A stretch of DNA of 64,000 nt from contig NZ_CP020370.1 in NCBI RefSeq assembly GCF_002813775.1, forward strand, positions 3,559,501 through 3,623,500, read 5' to 3'. Below are positions 1 to 9,111 of the stretch, one piece after another. The translations under genes and the position numbers were made by a program. The first letter of the stretch is position 1. Each line of letters opens with the position of its first letter. The notes under the pieces are model-generated. The model saw nothing but the letters and a program-made list of their open reading frames with translations, made no database searches and was not told the origin of the DNA. This DNA is from Candidatus Thiodictyon syntrophicum (GTDB taxonomy: Bacteria; Pseudomonadota; Gammaproteobacteria; Chromatiales; Chromatiaceae).

Positions 1-816
1 AGGCTCCTGATGAACCGCAATGCCTGTGGTAATGTCGGTCGCAGACCGCTTGGGCGTGCGGTCCGCATGGGGCGATCTCGACTCCAGCGTGGAAACGGAA
101 ACCCCATGACCAGCTGGTCGGCTTACAAAGCGATAAATCGCATCCGCCCGGCCATGCACCAATGCCTCGTCATGGGTCACCATGAGTACACTGGTGGCAT
201 AGCTCCGCGCCAGTTCCCGAAAGGCATCCAGCACAATGCGAGCGCTTGCGGAATCGAGGTCCGCGGTAGGCTCGTCGGCGAGTAGAATCCGTGGCTCCTG
301 TACCAGTGCCCGGGCCAGGGCGGCGCGCCGCCGCTGCCCACCGGAGACCTGTCCCGGATGCATGGCGAGCAGGCCCTGGAGGCCCAGGCTGGCCGTCACC
401 TCGTCAATCCGGCGCGGCGACTTGCCGCTCAAACGGGCGGCGAAGCGGATGTTCTCGCCAACGGTGAGAAAGTCCAGGAGACCGCCGGTCTGCAGGACAT
501 AGGCAAAGTAACGCCGCCGGATCAGTGCCCCCTGCTGGCGGGAAACCGCGCACAGATTGAGCGTACGCTCGCCGTCATAGAGGTCGAAGCGGTCCACGCG
601 ATCCGATGACAGGATCAGCGCCAGCATGTCGAACAGGGTGCTCTTGCCGCTGCCGTTGGGACCAAGAACGACCGCCAGGCTGCCGTGCTGGAGACGAAGC
701 TCCGGGACCCGGATCTGGACCTCCTGCCCGAGCCCCTTACGTCGCAGATGCATTTCCTGCACCCACAGCCGCAGACCACCAGTCCCCAATCCATTCGCAA
801 TGCCCTCGGTTGTCAT
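1..816 (-). CDS. ABC transporter ATP-binding protein, LolD/MacB-like (3' end beyond window)
   Basis: This gene runs off the left edge; 272 codons are visible. It encodes an ABC ATPase subunit that would energise a membrane permease from the cytoplasm. All nucleotide-binding motifs are intact and in order: Walker A GPNGSGKST near residue 55, a Q-loop in VLQTGG, the signature SGGQRRR, Walker B ILLADEPTADLD, and a switch histidine in THD. The VSGGQ-RRAALARAL and ADEPTADLD wording resembles the LolD/MacB class, which works with FtsX-like permeases. The ATG overlaps the stop of the vWA gene (ATGA at 813-816), so the two are translationally coupled. The partner permease is presumably the next gene, outside the window. 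The exact substrate cannot be told. Confidence 0.9.
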   Translation of the reverse strand, partial: MTTEGIANGLGTGGLRLWVQEMHLRRKGLGQEVQIRVPELRLQHGSLAVVLGPNGSGKSTLFDMLALILSSDRVDRFDLYDGERTLNLCAVSRQQGALIRRRYFAYVLQTGGLLDFLTVGENIRFAARLSGKSPRRIDEVTASLGLQGLLAMHPGQVSGGQRRRAALARALVQEPRILLADEPTADLDSASARIVLDAFRELARSYATSVLMVTHDEALVHGRADAIYRFVSRPAGHGVSVSTLESRSPHADRTPKRSATDITTGIAVHQEP

Positions 817-3074
817 GGGAGGTGATTGAGTTCAACGCCGACCACGCGCTCCTTGGCGCCAGTGCTCAAGCGCCGCCAGACCTGCGGATCGCCGCGGGCG
901 CGGCGCAAGTCTTCATAGGTGGCGAGCTTGGTCTTCAGTGATGCCACGAAGCCTTGGACCCGGTCCGGGTTCTGGAACTCGTCCCGGGTCATGGACATGA
1001 TGTCACTGTCGTAGGGGAGTTGGTCGATGCCGAGGGGAATGGCAAAGGCATCGCGGAAGTTGACCGCCGTCGGGTCGACCATGGTGATACGGGTGTTGCG
1101 CGCCACCAAGTCGAAAAAGTCCAGGGTCGTGCCACTCTCGCCGCGCAGGGCGATCTCCCCGACGTCCTTTAACTCCCGCACCCGCGCTTCGAGTTCGTCG
1201 AGTTCGGCCTCGGTGAATAGCACCATCGGTGCCAGTGCCTCCTGACCCGGATTCGTGAGCACCTTGTCCGAAACCCAGCCGCGTACTTCGTTACGAGGCA
1301 TGTTCGGACCCGCGAGGGTTAGGGCTGCATGCTGAAAAATCAGTTCAGACAGGGTGCCGGACTGAACGCTCTGGAGGCATTCGGACCCCTGACCACCCGC
1401 GGCGCAACGCCGGGCCTGCGCAATGGCCGTCTCCCCCTCATGTAAGCGATCAAGGACGAGTTGTTTGAATCCCTTGGACTCCGCATCGACGGCGTAGACA
1501 TAGCTGGTCTCGCCGCTCGTCCCAAAGGAGCCCTGGTAGGCCGAGGCGAGTTCGCGGTACTGCCGTTCCGTGACCTGATCTAATCCCTTGGATATTTTTG
1601 AGTTCTTGATGGGGAAGGCAACCAGTTTCACCCGAGCGACATCGGCCTTGCGGCGCAGCGCCTCGATCGTATACAGGGTGTCCTTGCCCGGGGCATCCCC
1701 CACCAGAAATAGCAGCTTCAGGGCCTCGGGGCGCCACTGCTCGCTCTTGATCGCGAGTTGCAGACCCTCGAACACGGACTCAGGGATGTCGTCGCCGCTC
1801 ACCGCGACCGGCTGTGCTCGGATTCCCTTAAGCGTGCGGACGAAGTCCCTCGCCGACTGCATTGCGCTGGTAAACTCGCGCGCCTGATACTCGAAGCGCG
1901 GGTCCAGGTCCCGATAACCGACGAAGCCAAACCGCAGGCTGTCGTCGGGACTGGAGACGGCGAACGCTTCCACTGCCGCCAGGACCTCGCGCAGATAGGG
2001 CCCCATCGACTCGGTCGTATCCATGACGAACAGGATATCGACGGGCGCAACGGTACCCCCGGCCGCCCCATCTGTTCCGGTGCGGGCAGCGACCTCAAGG
2101 ACCCGTGCCGTCTTGCCGTCGATACGCAGGTCGGCATTGCGACCACGGCCGTAGAAGTCCAAGACCGGATACATCACGGCACGATCCTGGTTTGGGTTCA
2201 CCCGCGGCTCGACGGCAATCACGTCGCCGCCACCCGTGCGGCGTTCGACCGCGGCACTCAGGTCCGCGACCCGGTTCCGGCGTTGCGCCGGGTCCAAGTC
2301 CATGAGGGCCAGGAGGGGCTCCGGCTTGGCGAACAAGAGTGACTGTTCGCGCTGTAGCGGATTGGTGAAGCGCATGACCACGGCACGTCGCCACGGGATA
2401 CACTCGTCCTGCGCAATCCAGCCCAGGCCCTTGGGCGACCAGTCCGGCGGCTTGACCTTGGGAACATGGTCCTCGGTGATCTGATACCACAAGCGTCCTT
2501 GGCCGTCTTTGGTGCTATCAACCACGCCGAAGGACTCATATTGTTGGACATTATCCCGGGTGACCGCGCTTAGCGGGTCCGCTCGTTCGTGGATCCGCGC
2601 GCCCTGAAGGGCCAGGACGCGGGCGACTGGGGTCTTGCGCGGATCCGGCGGGCGGCCATCCCACCAAGTGGTCTCATCCTCTGAGAGACGCACCTCGCGC
2701 AGCACCCCCGGGCGATAGCGCTCCACGTAACGCACGGCGCGCTGCCGCCCGATCTCATCCGGCGCGAGATTCAGATCCCGTCCCATCAGCCCGTGCAAAG
2801 CCGTGCGGTTGCGGTTCTCGTCCTCCGCCAATGCGCGTGCCTCGGGTGGGCAGTTGTGATTGATCTCCAAGAGCCCATCCAGGCGCTCACCGAGACAATG
2901 GCGCGGCTGACCCAGTTCGGACTCCAGGCCGGTCTGACGCCCCTGCATGGAGACCAGGATACTCTGATAGTCGTCCGGCCCCGGGGACGGGGCGGCACCG
3001 GCGAGTGAAGACCACAGCAGCAAGCCGACGGCCCCGGCGATGGCAACTGGCAATATCGCGCGAGATCCGATCAT
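813..3074 (-). CDS. Secreted vWA-domain protein of the tubulin-like operon
   Basis: A 753-residue protein with an N-terminal signal peptide (hydrophobic residues 8-26, cleavage near LAGAA). A vWA domain begins around residue 345; its MIDAS motif is DTTESM, followed by a Rossmann-like pattern ending in LFLVGDAPG. The first 340 residues are not recognised. vWA domains bind Mg2+ at the MIDAS and mediate protein-protein contacts, so this is probably the extracytoplasmic adhesion or scaffold part of a complex. It overlaps its neighbours by 4 bases on both sides (ATG with 3071-3074, stop with the ABC gene), which places it firmly in the operon with the tubulin-like GTPase. The vWA call is strong; the biological role is unknown. 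Confidence 0.85.
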   Translation of the reverse strand: MIGSRAILPVAIAGAVGLLLWSSLAGAAPSPGPDDYQSILVSMQGRQTGLESELGQPRHCLGERLDGLLEINHNCPPEARALAEDENRNRTALHGLMGRDLNLAPDEIGRQRAVRYVERYRPGVLREVRLSEDETTWWDGRPPDPRKTPVARVLALQGARIHERADPLSAVTRDNVQQYESFGVVDSTKDGQGRLWYQITEDHVPKVKPPDWSPKGLGWIAQDECIPWRRAVVMRFTNPLQREQSLLFAKPEPLLALMDLDPAQRRNRVADLSAAVERRTGGGDVIAVEPRVNPNQDRAVMYPVLDFYGRGRNADLRIDGKTARVLEVAARTGTDGAAGGTVAPVDILFVMDTTESMGPYLREVLAAVEAFAVSSPDDSLRFGFVGYRDLDPRFEYQAREFTSAMQSARDFVRTLKGIRAQPVAVSGDDIPESVFEGLQLAIKSEQWRPEALKLLFLVGDAPGKDTLYTIEALRRKADVARVKLVAFPIKNSKISKGLDQVTERQYRELASAYQGSFGTSGETSYVYAVDAESKGFKQLVLDRLHEGETAIAQARRCAAGGQGSECLQSVQSGTLSELIFQHAALTLAGPNMPRNEVRGWVSDKVLTNPGQEALAPMVLFTEAELDELEARVRELKDVGEIALRGESGTTLDFFDLVARNTRITMVDPTAVNFRDAFAIPLGIDQLPYDSDIMSMTRDEFQNPDRVQGFVASLKTKLATYEDLRRARGDPQVWRRLSTGAKERVVGVELNHLP

Positions 3075-3715
3075 GGCTTCTTCGACAGGATGGTCGAGGT
3101 GGATTCCAGGCGATCATAGACCCACCAGGGATCGCGGCTCACCATCAGCAGAACCTTCCTGGGGGAGTTTGAATCATTACTGCGTAGTGTCAGGGTCCCC
3201 TCGCCGGGGCTCGCTGGGCCGGCGGCATAGTGGATGGTCACATCAGTTGATTCCCCCGGAGGGATGCGCGAAGTCGGCAGCGGGGCGGTAAAGCTCGCCG
3301 GACTTAGGTCGATCCCCGCGATGTTCAAATCCCCGCTCCCGTCATTGCGGATACGCAGGGTACCAATGGTTTCTTCCGAACCACCCTGGGAGAAAACAAC
3401 GGGCTCGCTGACGATGACCAACCGCGGCTCGTCAGCCGTGAATAGCCAAATCGCCGCGGCCCCCAAGGCGAGGACCCCGAGTGCGGCGCCGCCGAATATA
3501 GCGATCCGCGCCCAGGGCCAGCCCTGCTTCAATGGGAAGGGACCGACCAGCGGTTTGCCGCAGGTGGCCCCGGACAAGGTCTTCCCCGGGCACTTGGGAA
3601 TCCCACCGTCCAATGCTGGTGGGAGATCTTGCTCGGCAATAACTCGGTTGCCCCGCGCAAATTCGCAGGGGTCCGATCCGAACTCGTTCTCGCAACGGTA
3701 GCAGCGCTTGGCCAT
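3071..3715 (-). CDS. Cys-rich, single-pass membrane protein with Ig-like (HYDIN/DUF1573-type) outer domain
   Basis: A 214-residue protein. The N-terminus carries paired cysteines (CYRCENEFGSDPC, later KCPG and TCGK) that could form a zinc ribbon facing the cytoplasm. One transmembrane helix lies at about residues 70-92. It is followed by a beta-rich domain with the pattern GTLRIRNDGSGDLNI...IPPGESTDVTIHY...LTLRSNDSNSP, which matches the choice-of-anchor/ASPM-HYDIN Ig-like fold. This layout would link a cytoplasmic Zn module to a periplasmic beta-sandwich, perhaps bridging the cytoplasmic tubulin-like protein and the secreted vWA protein encoded on either side. It starts 3 bases after the tubulin-like stop and overlaps the vWA gene by 4 bases. 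The family assignment rests on motif reading only. Confidence 0.75.
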   Translation of the reverse strand: MAKRCYRCENEFGSDPCEFARGNRVIAEQDLPPALDGGIPKCPGKTLSGATCGKPLVGPFPLKQGWPWARIAIFGGAALGVLALGAAAIWLFTADEPRLVIVSEPVVFSQGGSEETIGTLRIRNDGSGDLNIAGIDLSPASFTAPLPTSRIPPGESTDVTIHYAAGPASPGEGTLTLRSNDSNSPRKVLLMVSRDPWWVYDRLESTSTILSKKP

Positions 3716-3718
3716 GGC

Positions 3719-6700
3719 TTAGACCGACGACCGATCCGCCAAGCGCCGGGCCAACTCCCCGGCCTCCTTCGCCTTCTGGTCGAAGAACTTGTAGGTCGCG
3801 TCGTCCTCCCGGCGGCCGGAAAGCAAAAAGCACTGTCCGCTCATATCGCCGAAGCGCGCCAGGACCCGGGTCAGGTCGAGCCCGCGGTCTTGTTGGACCT
3901 TGTCGGTAACGAGCTTGGAAACCGCCGCCAGACTGTCTTCGGTGAAACGATCCAGATACAAGAGATAGAGCACAATCACGTCCACCGGGATGGCGTGACC
4001 GAACCGGCTTTCGCTCTCGGCCGCGGTTTCGCGGACGGCGGCGGTCATGACCATGCCGGTCTCGACCTTCTGCTGAACACGCCCAAAGGTATCGACGACC
4101 CCAAACAGGACTTGCTCCCCGTCTTGCTTTGGGACGACCATCAGATCCAGCGCCGTGGCGAGCAGGATGGGCGCAAGGTGCTGTCGGCGTACTTCCCGCA
4201 CGTCCGACTTCATCAGATCCGGCAGGGGCGGTTCGTGACTCTCCGTATGAACCTCGAAACAGGCGCGCCGCGATTCACGATCATCCTTATGGGTCAGCCG
4301 CTTGCGGTATTCTGTCCGCAGCCCGTGGGCGACCCGGGTGGTACGGGCCGAGAAAAAGAAGGCGACCGAGATGACGACGATCTCCCCGGGGTTGCGATCC
4401 TCGGGTACGTCAAGATAGAGGGTTTCCGCCGTCTTACAGCCGCCCCGCGCACCGGTGATGGACTCGATCCTGTTGCGCAATTGCTGGGCGAACTCAGCGG
4501 GGACCGCCTTGCAGCGGGGAACGAAGACACAGCGCCTGAGGACAGGTCCGCTTACGCCCGGCAGGTCCATGGGCTCTTCGTTGGGATCGAAGGAGATCAT
4601 CGGCATGGACTTGTCGATGAGCTCACGAAGCCAGATCTCGAGGTCGCCATCGGCACGCCCGCCATAATCCGTATAGAGCTTGCGAACGATATTGTGCCCC
4701 AGGATGCCCTCGAAATTGGCATCGTCCTCGCCCATCTTTCGGTGGGCCTCCACGGCGTTATGCTCGGCGACCCGGCGCAATTCGTCCAAGAGGCCCCCAC
4801 CCACCCGATCGGTTTCTCCGACCGGCATCCGCTCATTGTAGGCTGAAAATTCGATACGATCACCGCGTAACGGCACCAGTGCGGCGATAGCGGCATTGGC
4901 CTGACGATCTTGAATCGACTTGTCGCTCTCAAAGCGTTTGGCAATGCTCTCGTTCACGTAGCGAGCATCAACCAGGTATAGCGTATCCTCGGCCCCGTCC
5001 TTCGGAGCGACCTCCTGGATGCGGGCGGCGATCTCCTCGTCGAAACTCTTGGCGAGGAGTTTGAGACGGGTATCGAAGAGGCTGACCTCCTGTTGGAGAC
5101 CCTTGAGTTCGGCGATCAGGACGGCACAGAGGTCCTGGCCATATTCCGCCGCCAACTGGATCGTTCGCCAGTAATAGGTCCGGACGCAGGCATCGCGATA
5201 ATTCTGGAAGATCCGGTCCTGTTTGCGCTTCGCCAACCATCCGCATTTCGCATACTCATTGCGCATCTCATCGCGCAGGTGATCCGTCTCTTCGATCTGC
5301 TGCACCGCTTCCGGGGCCTGCCTGCCGAACGCGATCCGATCGTCTTCGATGCGTGCGATGAGAAACTCGACCGCGGCCGGCAGATAGTGCAGCGGGTAGT
5401 CGAGGTTCAATCGTTCAAGGTTCGTCAGCAGATCCCGCTCGACATTGGCACGGATCGCCTTGGCCCGCTGGCGGATCTCCACCGGCTCGCGGCGTATGCG
5501 GAAATAGTCGCTGCCGCCCCCACCCTCGCCGCGGGAGCGAAAACCGCTCTCCCAGTAGCGTGCAACCCGTCGGTCAAGATCCGCCAGCCACTCCTTCCGC
5601 CCGGCGACTTCATCTCCGAGCTGCTGGCGGACGCGATCCGCCTGGCGCCGGACCTCCTCGCGCCAATCAGTCTCGTAATTCGCAAATCCCGGCTGTCCGC
5701 TCGCGTCATCGACGAGGTCCAGGCACAGATGGTCACGGGTGATATGCCACAGGCCCCGGCGGCTATCGACAAAGCCATCACGGGCGAACGACCGCGGGCT
5801 CTCCCGGTAGCGACTGTCCCAGTTATGATAGAGGACCTTCAGAACGAATTGGCGCGCGAAGGAGTAGGATAGCTTCTCCCGGATCTCACGCTCCGGAATC
5901 GCCACCCGCTGCACACCGTAGCCGATGAAGGCAGTCGATCGGCTCCCGCCGTTGACATCAGCAGGATGAGGACGGTCTTCCAGCGTAAGGGCGTCGCGTA
6001 GCGGCTTCGGCACATCGCCCAGCTGCCGCACCGCGAGTTGGAACAGAAACTCAGCGGCATTCTCGACCTGCTGCGACAATGGGACGTCACGCCCGCCCTC
6101 AGTGGTATCCGAAATCAAGGCCACTGATTTAAAGGTTCCCTGCAGGTCTCCGGTGGGTTCCCCGGTGCGCGGTACCGCCAGGCGCCGCGCACCGCCTCCC
6201 GCGGTCGGAGCAATATCCCAGGGGGAGTAAATTGCCAGGCGGAAGGCATTCAGTTCCAACAGTGCCGCGTATTGATTGGCGTAAAAGTTACCGGCATTGA
6301 CACTCCCGACGTCCTTGGCGGTGACGAAGCCGTGAATAAAGAGGTTGAAGGTGCCTGGTTGACTGCGCAAATGGCGCTGGACCTGGCTGACGACATCAAT
6401 GAGTGAACCGCTGCCGGTACCCGCGGCGAGGGTGCATGCCAAGTGGATCTCGGCGCCGACCTGCCCGCCCCGGCTCAGTTCCTGTAGGCGATTGGCCACT
6501 GCCGCGACGACATTGGTGATCCCGTTGCCGTTGGCCAGGGCGAGCCGACCCATACGGCGGATCTGATTGCACCCCTTGGGCTCGGTGCTGCCGCGGGTGA
6601 TGTCAGTGACGAAGTCGAGTTCATGGCGAATCCATGGCTCGATGCCGGGGTAGCGCTCCACGCTGGAGAGGATGCGACCGATCCCGCTGGGATCAAGGAG

Positions 6701-6985
6701 TACCTTTTCCCGATCCCCCAGGCGCAACGTATCGCCAAACACCCGCCAGCCGCGCAGTCTCTCCCCGGCACCCTCCAGGTCATCTCTATTAGAGTCGATG
6801 CTGAGGGTGGCAATCCTGGACTCGATACGCTCCCCGGCCACGGTGTCCATAAAGGGGTAGATTTCGGGATAGGGGCCGCTATTTCCCCGGGAGCGCCACT
6901 CGATATAGAGGCGCTTCTTCAACTCCCGAACGACGGCACAACCAGTGCCGCCCAGCCCAATGAGCAGATAGTTGTGCTGGGACAT
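3719..6985 (-). CDS. Tubulin/FtsZ-like GTPase (Tubulin_2-type), 1088 aa
   Basis: A large cytoplasmic protein with the hallmarks of the tubulin/FtsZ superfamily: an N-terminal nucleotide-binding loop IGLGGTG at residues 8-14 and the tubulin signature loop AAGTGSG near residue 188. FtsZ and tubulin use these loops for GTP binding and polymerisation. The long C-terminal two thirds, with Arg/Glu-rich helical stretches, are not found in classical FtsZ but are usual in the large Tubulin_2 group. I chose the ATG at 6985 over one 17 codons upstream because GGAGGT lies about 10 bases before it and the upstream gene stops at 6987. FtsZ-like proteins have been reported next to vWA proteins and proposed to act in membrane remodelling; the operon here fits that, but polymerisation is unproven. 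Confidence 0.85.
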   Translation of the reverse strand: MSQHNYLLIGLGGTGCAVVRELKKRLYIEWRSRGNSGPYPEIYPFMDTVAGERIESRIATLSIDSNRDDLEGAGERLRGWRVFGDTLRLGDREKVLLDPSGIGRILSSVERYPGIEPWIRHELDFVTDITRGSTEPKGCNQIRRMGRLALANGNGITNVVAAVANRLQELSRGGQVGAEIHLACTLAAGTGSGSLIDVVSQVQRHLRSQPGTFNLFIHGFVTAKDVGSVNAGNFYANQYAALLELNAFRLAIYSPWDIAPTAGGGARRLAVPRTGEPTGDLQGTFKSVALISDTTEGGRDVPLSQQVENAAEFLFQLAVRQLGDVPKPLRDALTLEDRPHPADVNGGSRSTAFIGYGVQRVAIPEREIREKLSYSFARQFVLKVLYHNWDSRYRESPRSFARDGFVDSRRGLWHITRDHLCLDLVDDASGQPGFANYETDWREEVRRQADRVRQQLGDEVAGRKEWLADLDRRVARYWESGFRSRGEGGGGSDYFRIRREPVEIRQRAKAIRANVERDLLTNLERLNLDYPLHYLPAAVEFLIARIEDDRIAFGRQAPEAVQQIEETDHLRDEMRNEYAKCGWLAKRKQDRIFQNYRDACVRTYYWRTIQLAAEYGQDLCAVLIAELKGLQQEVSLFDTRLKLLAKSFDEEIAARIQEVAPKDGAEDTLYLVDARYVNESIAKRFESDKSIQDRQANAAIAALVPLRGDRIEFSAYNERMPVGETDRVGGGLLDELRRVAEHNAVEAHRKMGEDDANFEGILGHNIVRKLYTDYGGRADGDLEIWLRELIDKSMPMISFDPNEEPMDLPGVSGPVLRRCVFVPRCKAVPAEFAQQLRNRIESITGARGGCKTAETLYLDVPEDRNPGEIVVISVAFFFSARTTRVAHGLRTEYRKRLTHKDDRESRRACFEVHTESHEPPLPDLMKSDVREVRRQHLAPILLATALDLMVVPKQDGEQVLFGVVDTFGRVQQKVETGMVMTAAVRETAAESESRFGHAIPVDVIVLYLLYLDRFTEDSLAAVSKLVTDKVQQDRGLDLTRVLARFGDMSGQCFLLSGRREDDATYKFFDQKAKEAGELARRLADRSSV

Positions 6986-6986
6986 G

Positions 6987-7808
6987 TCAGCGACCTCCGC
7001 GGGGTGGTGCCGCCCGCCGGACCTTGATATCGGCAAGCGCGGCGTGGATCAGCAGGAAGAAGGTGATTCCCTGGACAATCAGGAAGGCGATCACCAAGGC
7101 GATGCGGGACAACAGGACGATCCTTGGAACCTGCTGCTCGAGGCCTCGGCGTATCTCCCCGCCGGCCAGGCGAGCCGCATCCTTTGCGTCATAATTCGGA
7201 CTGCCGGCGCCGAAGACGCGATGCATGTCGGCGTAAATCTCATCCTGCGCAATCTTTGGCCGCGCCCACAAGATCTTGCTCAGCACCGGGTGCTGGATGC
7301 GGAAATGGGTGACAGCGGCCTCGGCATAGATATCGGCGGCCTTGAGCTTCGAGGCTTCCTGAGTTGTGGGAATCGAGGTCGGCAGCCCGGTTTTCGGGTC
7401 CGGCCGCTTGGAAAAGTCCTCCAATGGTTTGCCCATTGGAGTGTGCAGCGCGCGGACGCCCTCGTAGGCGCGCTGGAAGGTGTCGTCGGCCCATGGCTGG
7501 TCGACCTGGATGCCGACTTCCCAAGCGGACACCATTACCTTAGCCACGTCTGCGGTATAGTGCAGAGCAAAAAAGACGATGGAAAAAAAGAAGGTAACTG
7601 TCGCAGCTACGCCACAGTAGAAATAGTGCTCGGGGCGAAAGGAAAACTGGCGATTGAAACTGAAGGAGACAAAATACGCGAGCCACCACGAAAAGGCAGC
7701 CAGGATGATGCCGACCGCAGCGGCGGCGAAGAATTCGCCACGACTGTTCAGCCAGAGTTCGGTTATGAGCCCGGCGAGCAGCGATACGAGATCAAGCAAT
7801 GCGTCCAT
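6987..7808 (-). CDS. Membrane protein of the tubulin-like operon, unknown function
   Basis: A 273-residue protein with two N-terminal transmembrane helices (about residues 30-48 and 64-87), a soluble region of roughly 145 residues, and a C-terminal helix near residues 235-258 followed by a short basic tail. No known domain is recognised. The ATG at 7808 is preferred over an in-frame TTG at 7817 because GGCGGG lies about 10 bases before it. The stop is one base upstream of the start of the tubulin-like GTPase, so the two are almost certainly made together. A membrane anchor or receptor for the GTPase is a reasonable guess from position alone. Confidence 0.7.
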   Translation of the reverse strand: MDALLDLVSLLAGLITELWLNSRGEFFAAAAVGIILAAFSWWLAYFVSFSFNRQFSFRPEHYFYCGVAATVTFFFSIVFFALHYTADVAKVMVSAWEVGIQVDQPWADDTFQRAYEGVRALHTPMGKPLEDFSKRPDPKTGLPTSIPTTQEASKLKAADIYAEAAVTHFRIQHPVLSKILWARPKIAQDEIYADMHRVFGAGSPNYDAKDAARLAGGEIRRGLEQQVPRIVLLSRIALVIAFLIVQGITFFLLIHAALADIKVRRAAPPRGGR

Positions 7809-8021
7809 AACAAGCAACCCGCCTGAAGATTTTTTTATTTAGTGCGAGCACAACGTCCGCAGCCCGGTGGAGACCAAATCCAAAGGGGCCAGGAACCCGG
7901 AAAGGCCTAGTCCCAGCGGTTGAGAAAACCGCCACGGCCCTCGCTCAAGGATATTGAACGACAGCGATGTCGGCGGCGACGTTTTGTGCAAAATGGCGAG
8001 CCGGACGGCCTGCCGATCCGC
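7809..8021. other. Intergenic gap inside operon A, no feature seen
   Basis: About 210 bases without a convincing reading frame on either strand. An AT-rich patch at 7828-7840 precedes the membrane-protein gene. I could not pair -35 and -10 boxes with confidence, but this is the largest gap in the minus-strand series and is where an internal promoter would lie. Confidence 0.4.
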
Positions 8022-8444
8022 CTACGTGCGACTGCCGAAGGTCTCCTGCAACTCCATAAACTTGCGGCGAAACTCAATGGGATTCGAGATGCCGGGCACC
8101 GGCGCCTGCGGATTCCCCGCGCCGGCGACAATGACTGAGCCATAGTCGAGCATACGGCCGACAAGGGATTGATTGACCTGAATACTCTCGACCTTCGGCA
8201 GCAGCAATTCAATGGTGTGGCGCGAGATGAATCCGAACTTTGCCACGATTTTCTTATTTGTAATGACCAGCTCGGTGCTGATGTAGCGCAGATAGGCGAC
8301 AACCCAGAAGAGTACGCCGATACCATACAGGGGTAGCAGGACGAGGCCGAGGACGAACAGCGGCAGCATCGCCCAGAGGCTCACGCTGGCAGTGTATTCA
8401 ACCTTTTCATTGGCACTCAGAACACTTTCGACATAGGATGACAT
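8022..8444 (-). CDS. PH-domain (bPH2/YdbT-like) small membrane protein
   Basis: A 140-residue protein. Two closely spaced hydrophobic segments at about residues 22-55 form a hairpin in the membrane. They are followed by the bacterial PH pattern YISTELVITNKKIVAKFGFISRHT..LLLPKVESIQVNQS, then VIVAGAGNP. Bacterial PH_2 proteins of this layout sit in the inner membrane with the PH fold in the cytoplasm and are often one member of a larger envelope system. The C-terminal residues after the PH core (NPIEFRRKFMEL) are typical. The ATG has GGAGA about 10 bases upstream. It is on the same strand as the tubulin-like operon, 200 bases ahead of the membrane-protein gene, so it may be part of the same transcript. 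Confidence 0.75.
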   Translation of the reverse strand: MSSYVESVLSANEKVEYTASVSLWAMLPLFVLGLVLLPLYGIGVLFWVVAYLRYISTELVITNKKIVAKFGFISRHTIELLLPKVESIQVNQSLVGRMLDYGSVIVAGAGNPQAPVPGISNPIEFRRKFMELQETFGSRT

Positions 8445-8525
8445 TCTTATCTATCTCCGATCATCTGTGCTTCGGGAAGGCAATGCCGGCAACTGGCATT
8501 ACCCGACAATCCAGCGGACTTGCGG

Positions 8526-8735
8526 TCAGGTCGGCGCCGTGGCGGCGCTCACAATGGCCCATACCCATACGATGAAAACAATTGGCACCCCGATAATACC
8601 CCCAATGCCGGTCCATGCCAGGATGACCCCGATCGCCCCGAGCACGATCTGAAAAAATGCCTGCCACCACTTCTTAACCAGCAGGGTACCGATGCCGGGA
8701 AAGAAGACGTTGACGATGATTGCGAGTGCCTTCAT
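8526..8735 (-). CDS. Small hydrophobic membrane protein
   Basis: A 69-residue, almost wholly hydrophobic protein with two transmembrane stretches (residues about 2-20 and 26-60) separated by KKWWQAF. The layout resembles small TM2/Pmp3-like membrane proteins, but no family is assigned. The ATG at 8735 is chosen over the one at 8756 because GGAAGAG lies about 9 bases upstream of it. It lies between the PH-domain gene and a small beta-rich protein gene on the same strand. Confidence 0.6.
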   Translation of the reverse strand: MKALAIIVNVFFPGIGTLLVKKWWQAFFQIVLGAIGVILAWTGIGGIIGVPIVFIVWVWAIVSAATAPT

Positions 8736-8800
8736 GTGAGTATTCTTCTCTTCCATTAATTCAAGATGGCCACCGTGGCACGCGATTGATAGTGCAGTTG

Positions 8801-9019
8801 CTATATCGTCACGGACGTCCGTCCCGGTGCGGAAAACGAGCCAACCTCACGGCCGCTCACATAGATTTTCGCTGTGCCTTTTGATGAGTGCGAGATCTCC
8901 GCGCACCCAGAACTGTCGGTAACCGCGTCGGCCATTCCACCACCCGATATTGAGATCGCGACCCGCTTGTGCTGCACGGGTTTCCCATCTCGATTATACA
9001 GGCATACAGTGCTGTTCAT
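8801..9019 (-). CDS. Small beta-rich protein, first gene of operon A
   Basis: A 72-residue protein with alternating hydrophobic/polar strands and the elements GKPVQHKRVAISISGG, AVTDSSGCAEISH and KIYVSGREVGSF. This is the rhythm of a carboxypeptidase-regulatory or SpaA-like beta-sandwich. It has no signal peptide. It is the most upstream gene of the minus-strand series, and the IS66 insertion lies about 100 bases upstream of its start. Its function is unknown. Confidence 0.55.
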   Translation of the reverse strand: MNSTVCLYNRDGKPVQHKRVAISISGGGMADAVTDSSGCAEISHSSKGTAKIYVSGREVGSFSAPGRTSVTI

Positions 9020-9111
9020 TCATTTCACCGTTGAGTTCAATGCAGACAGCGCATGCGGAAAAACCCACGCCGACTGAAAGGCGATAAAGAATATAACTTT
9101 TTTCCTCTGTG

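Noticed and set aside
7907-8326. A minus-strand frame of 139 codons overlapping the PH-domain gene
   Set aside because: Ser/Arg-rich, overlaps the well-supported PH-domain frame, and lacks any motif.
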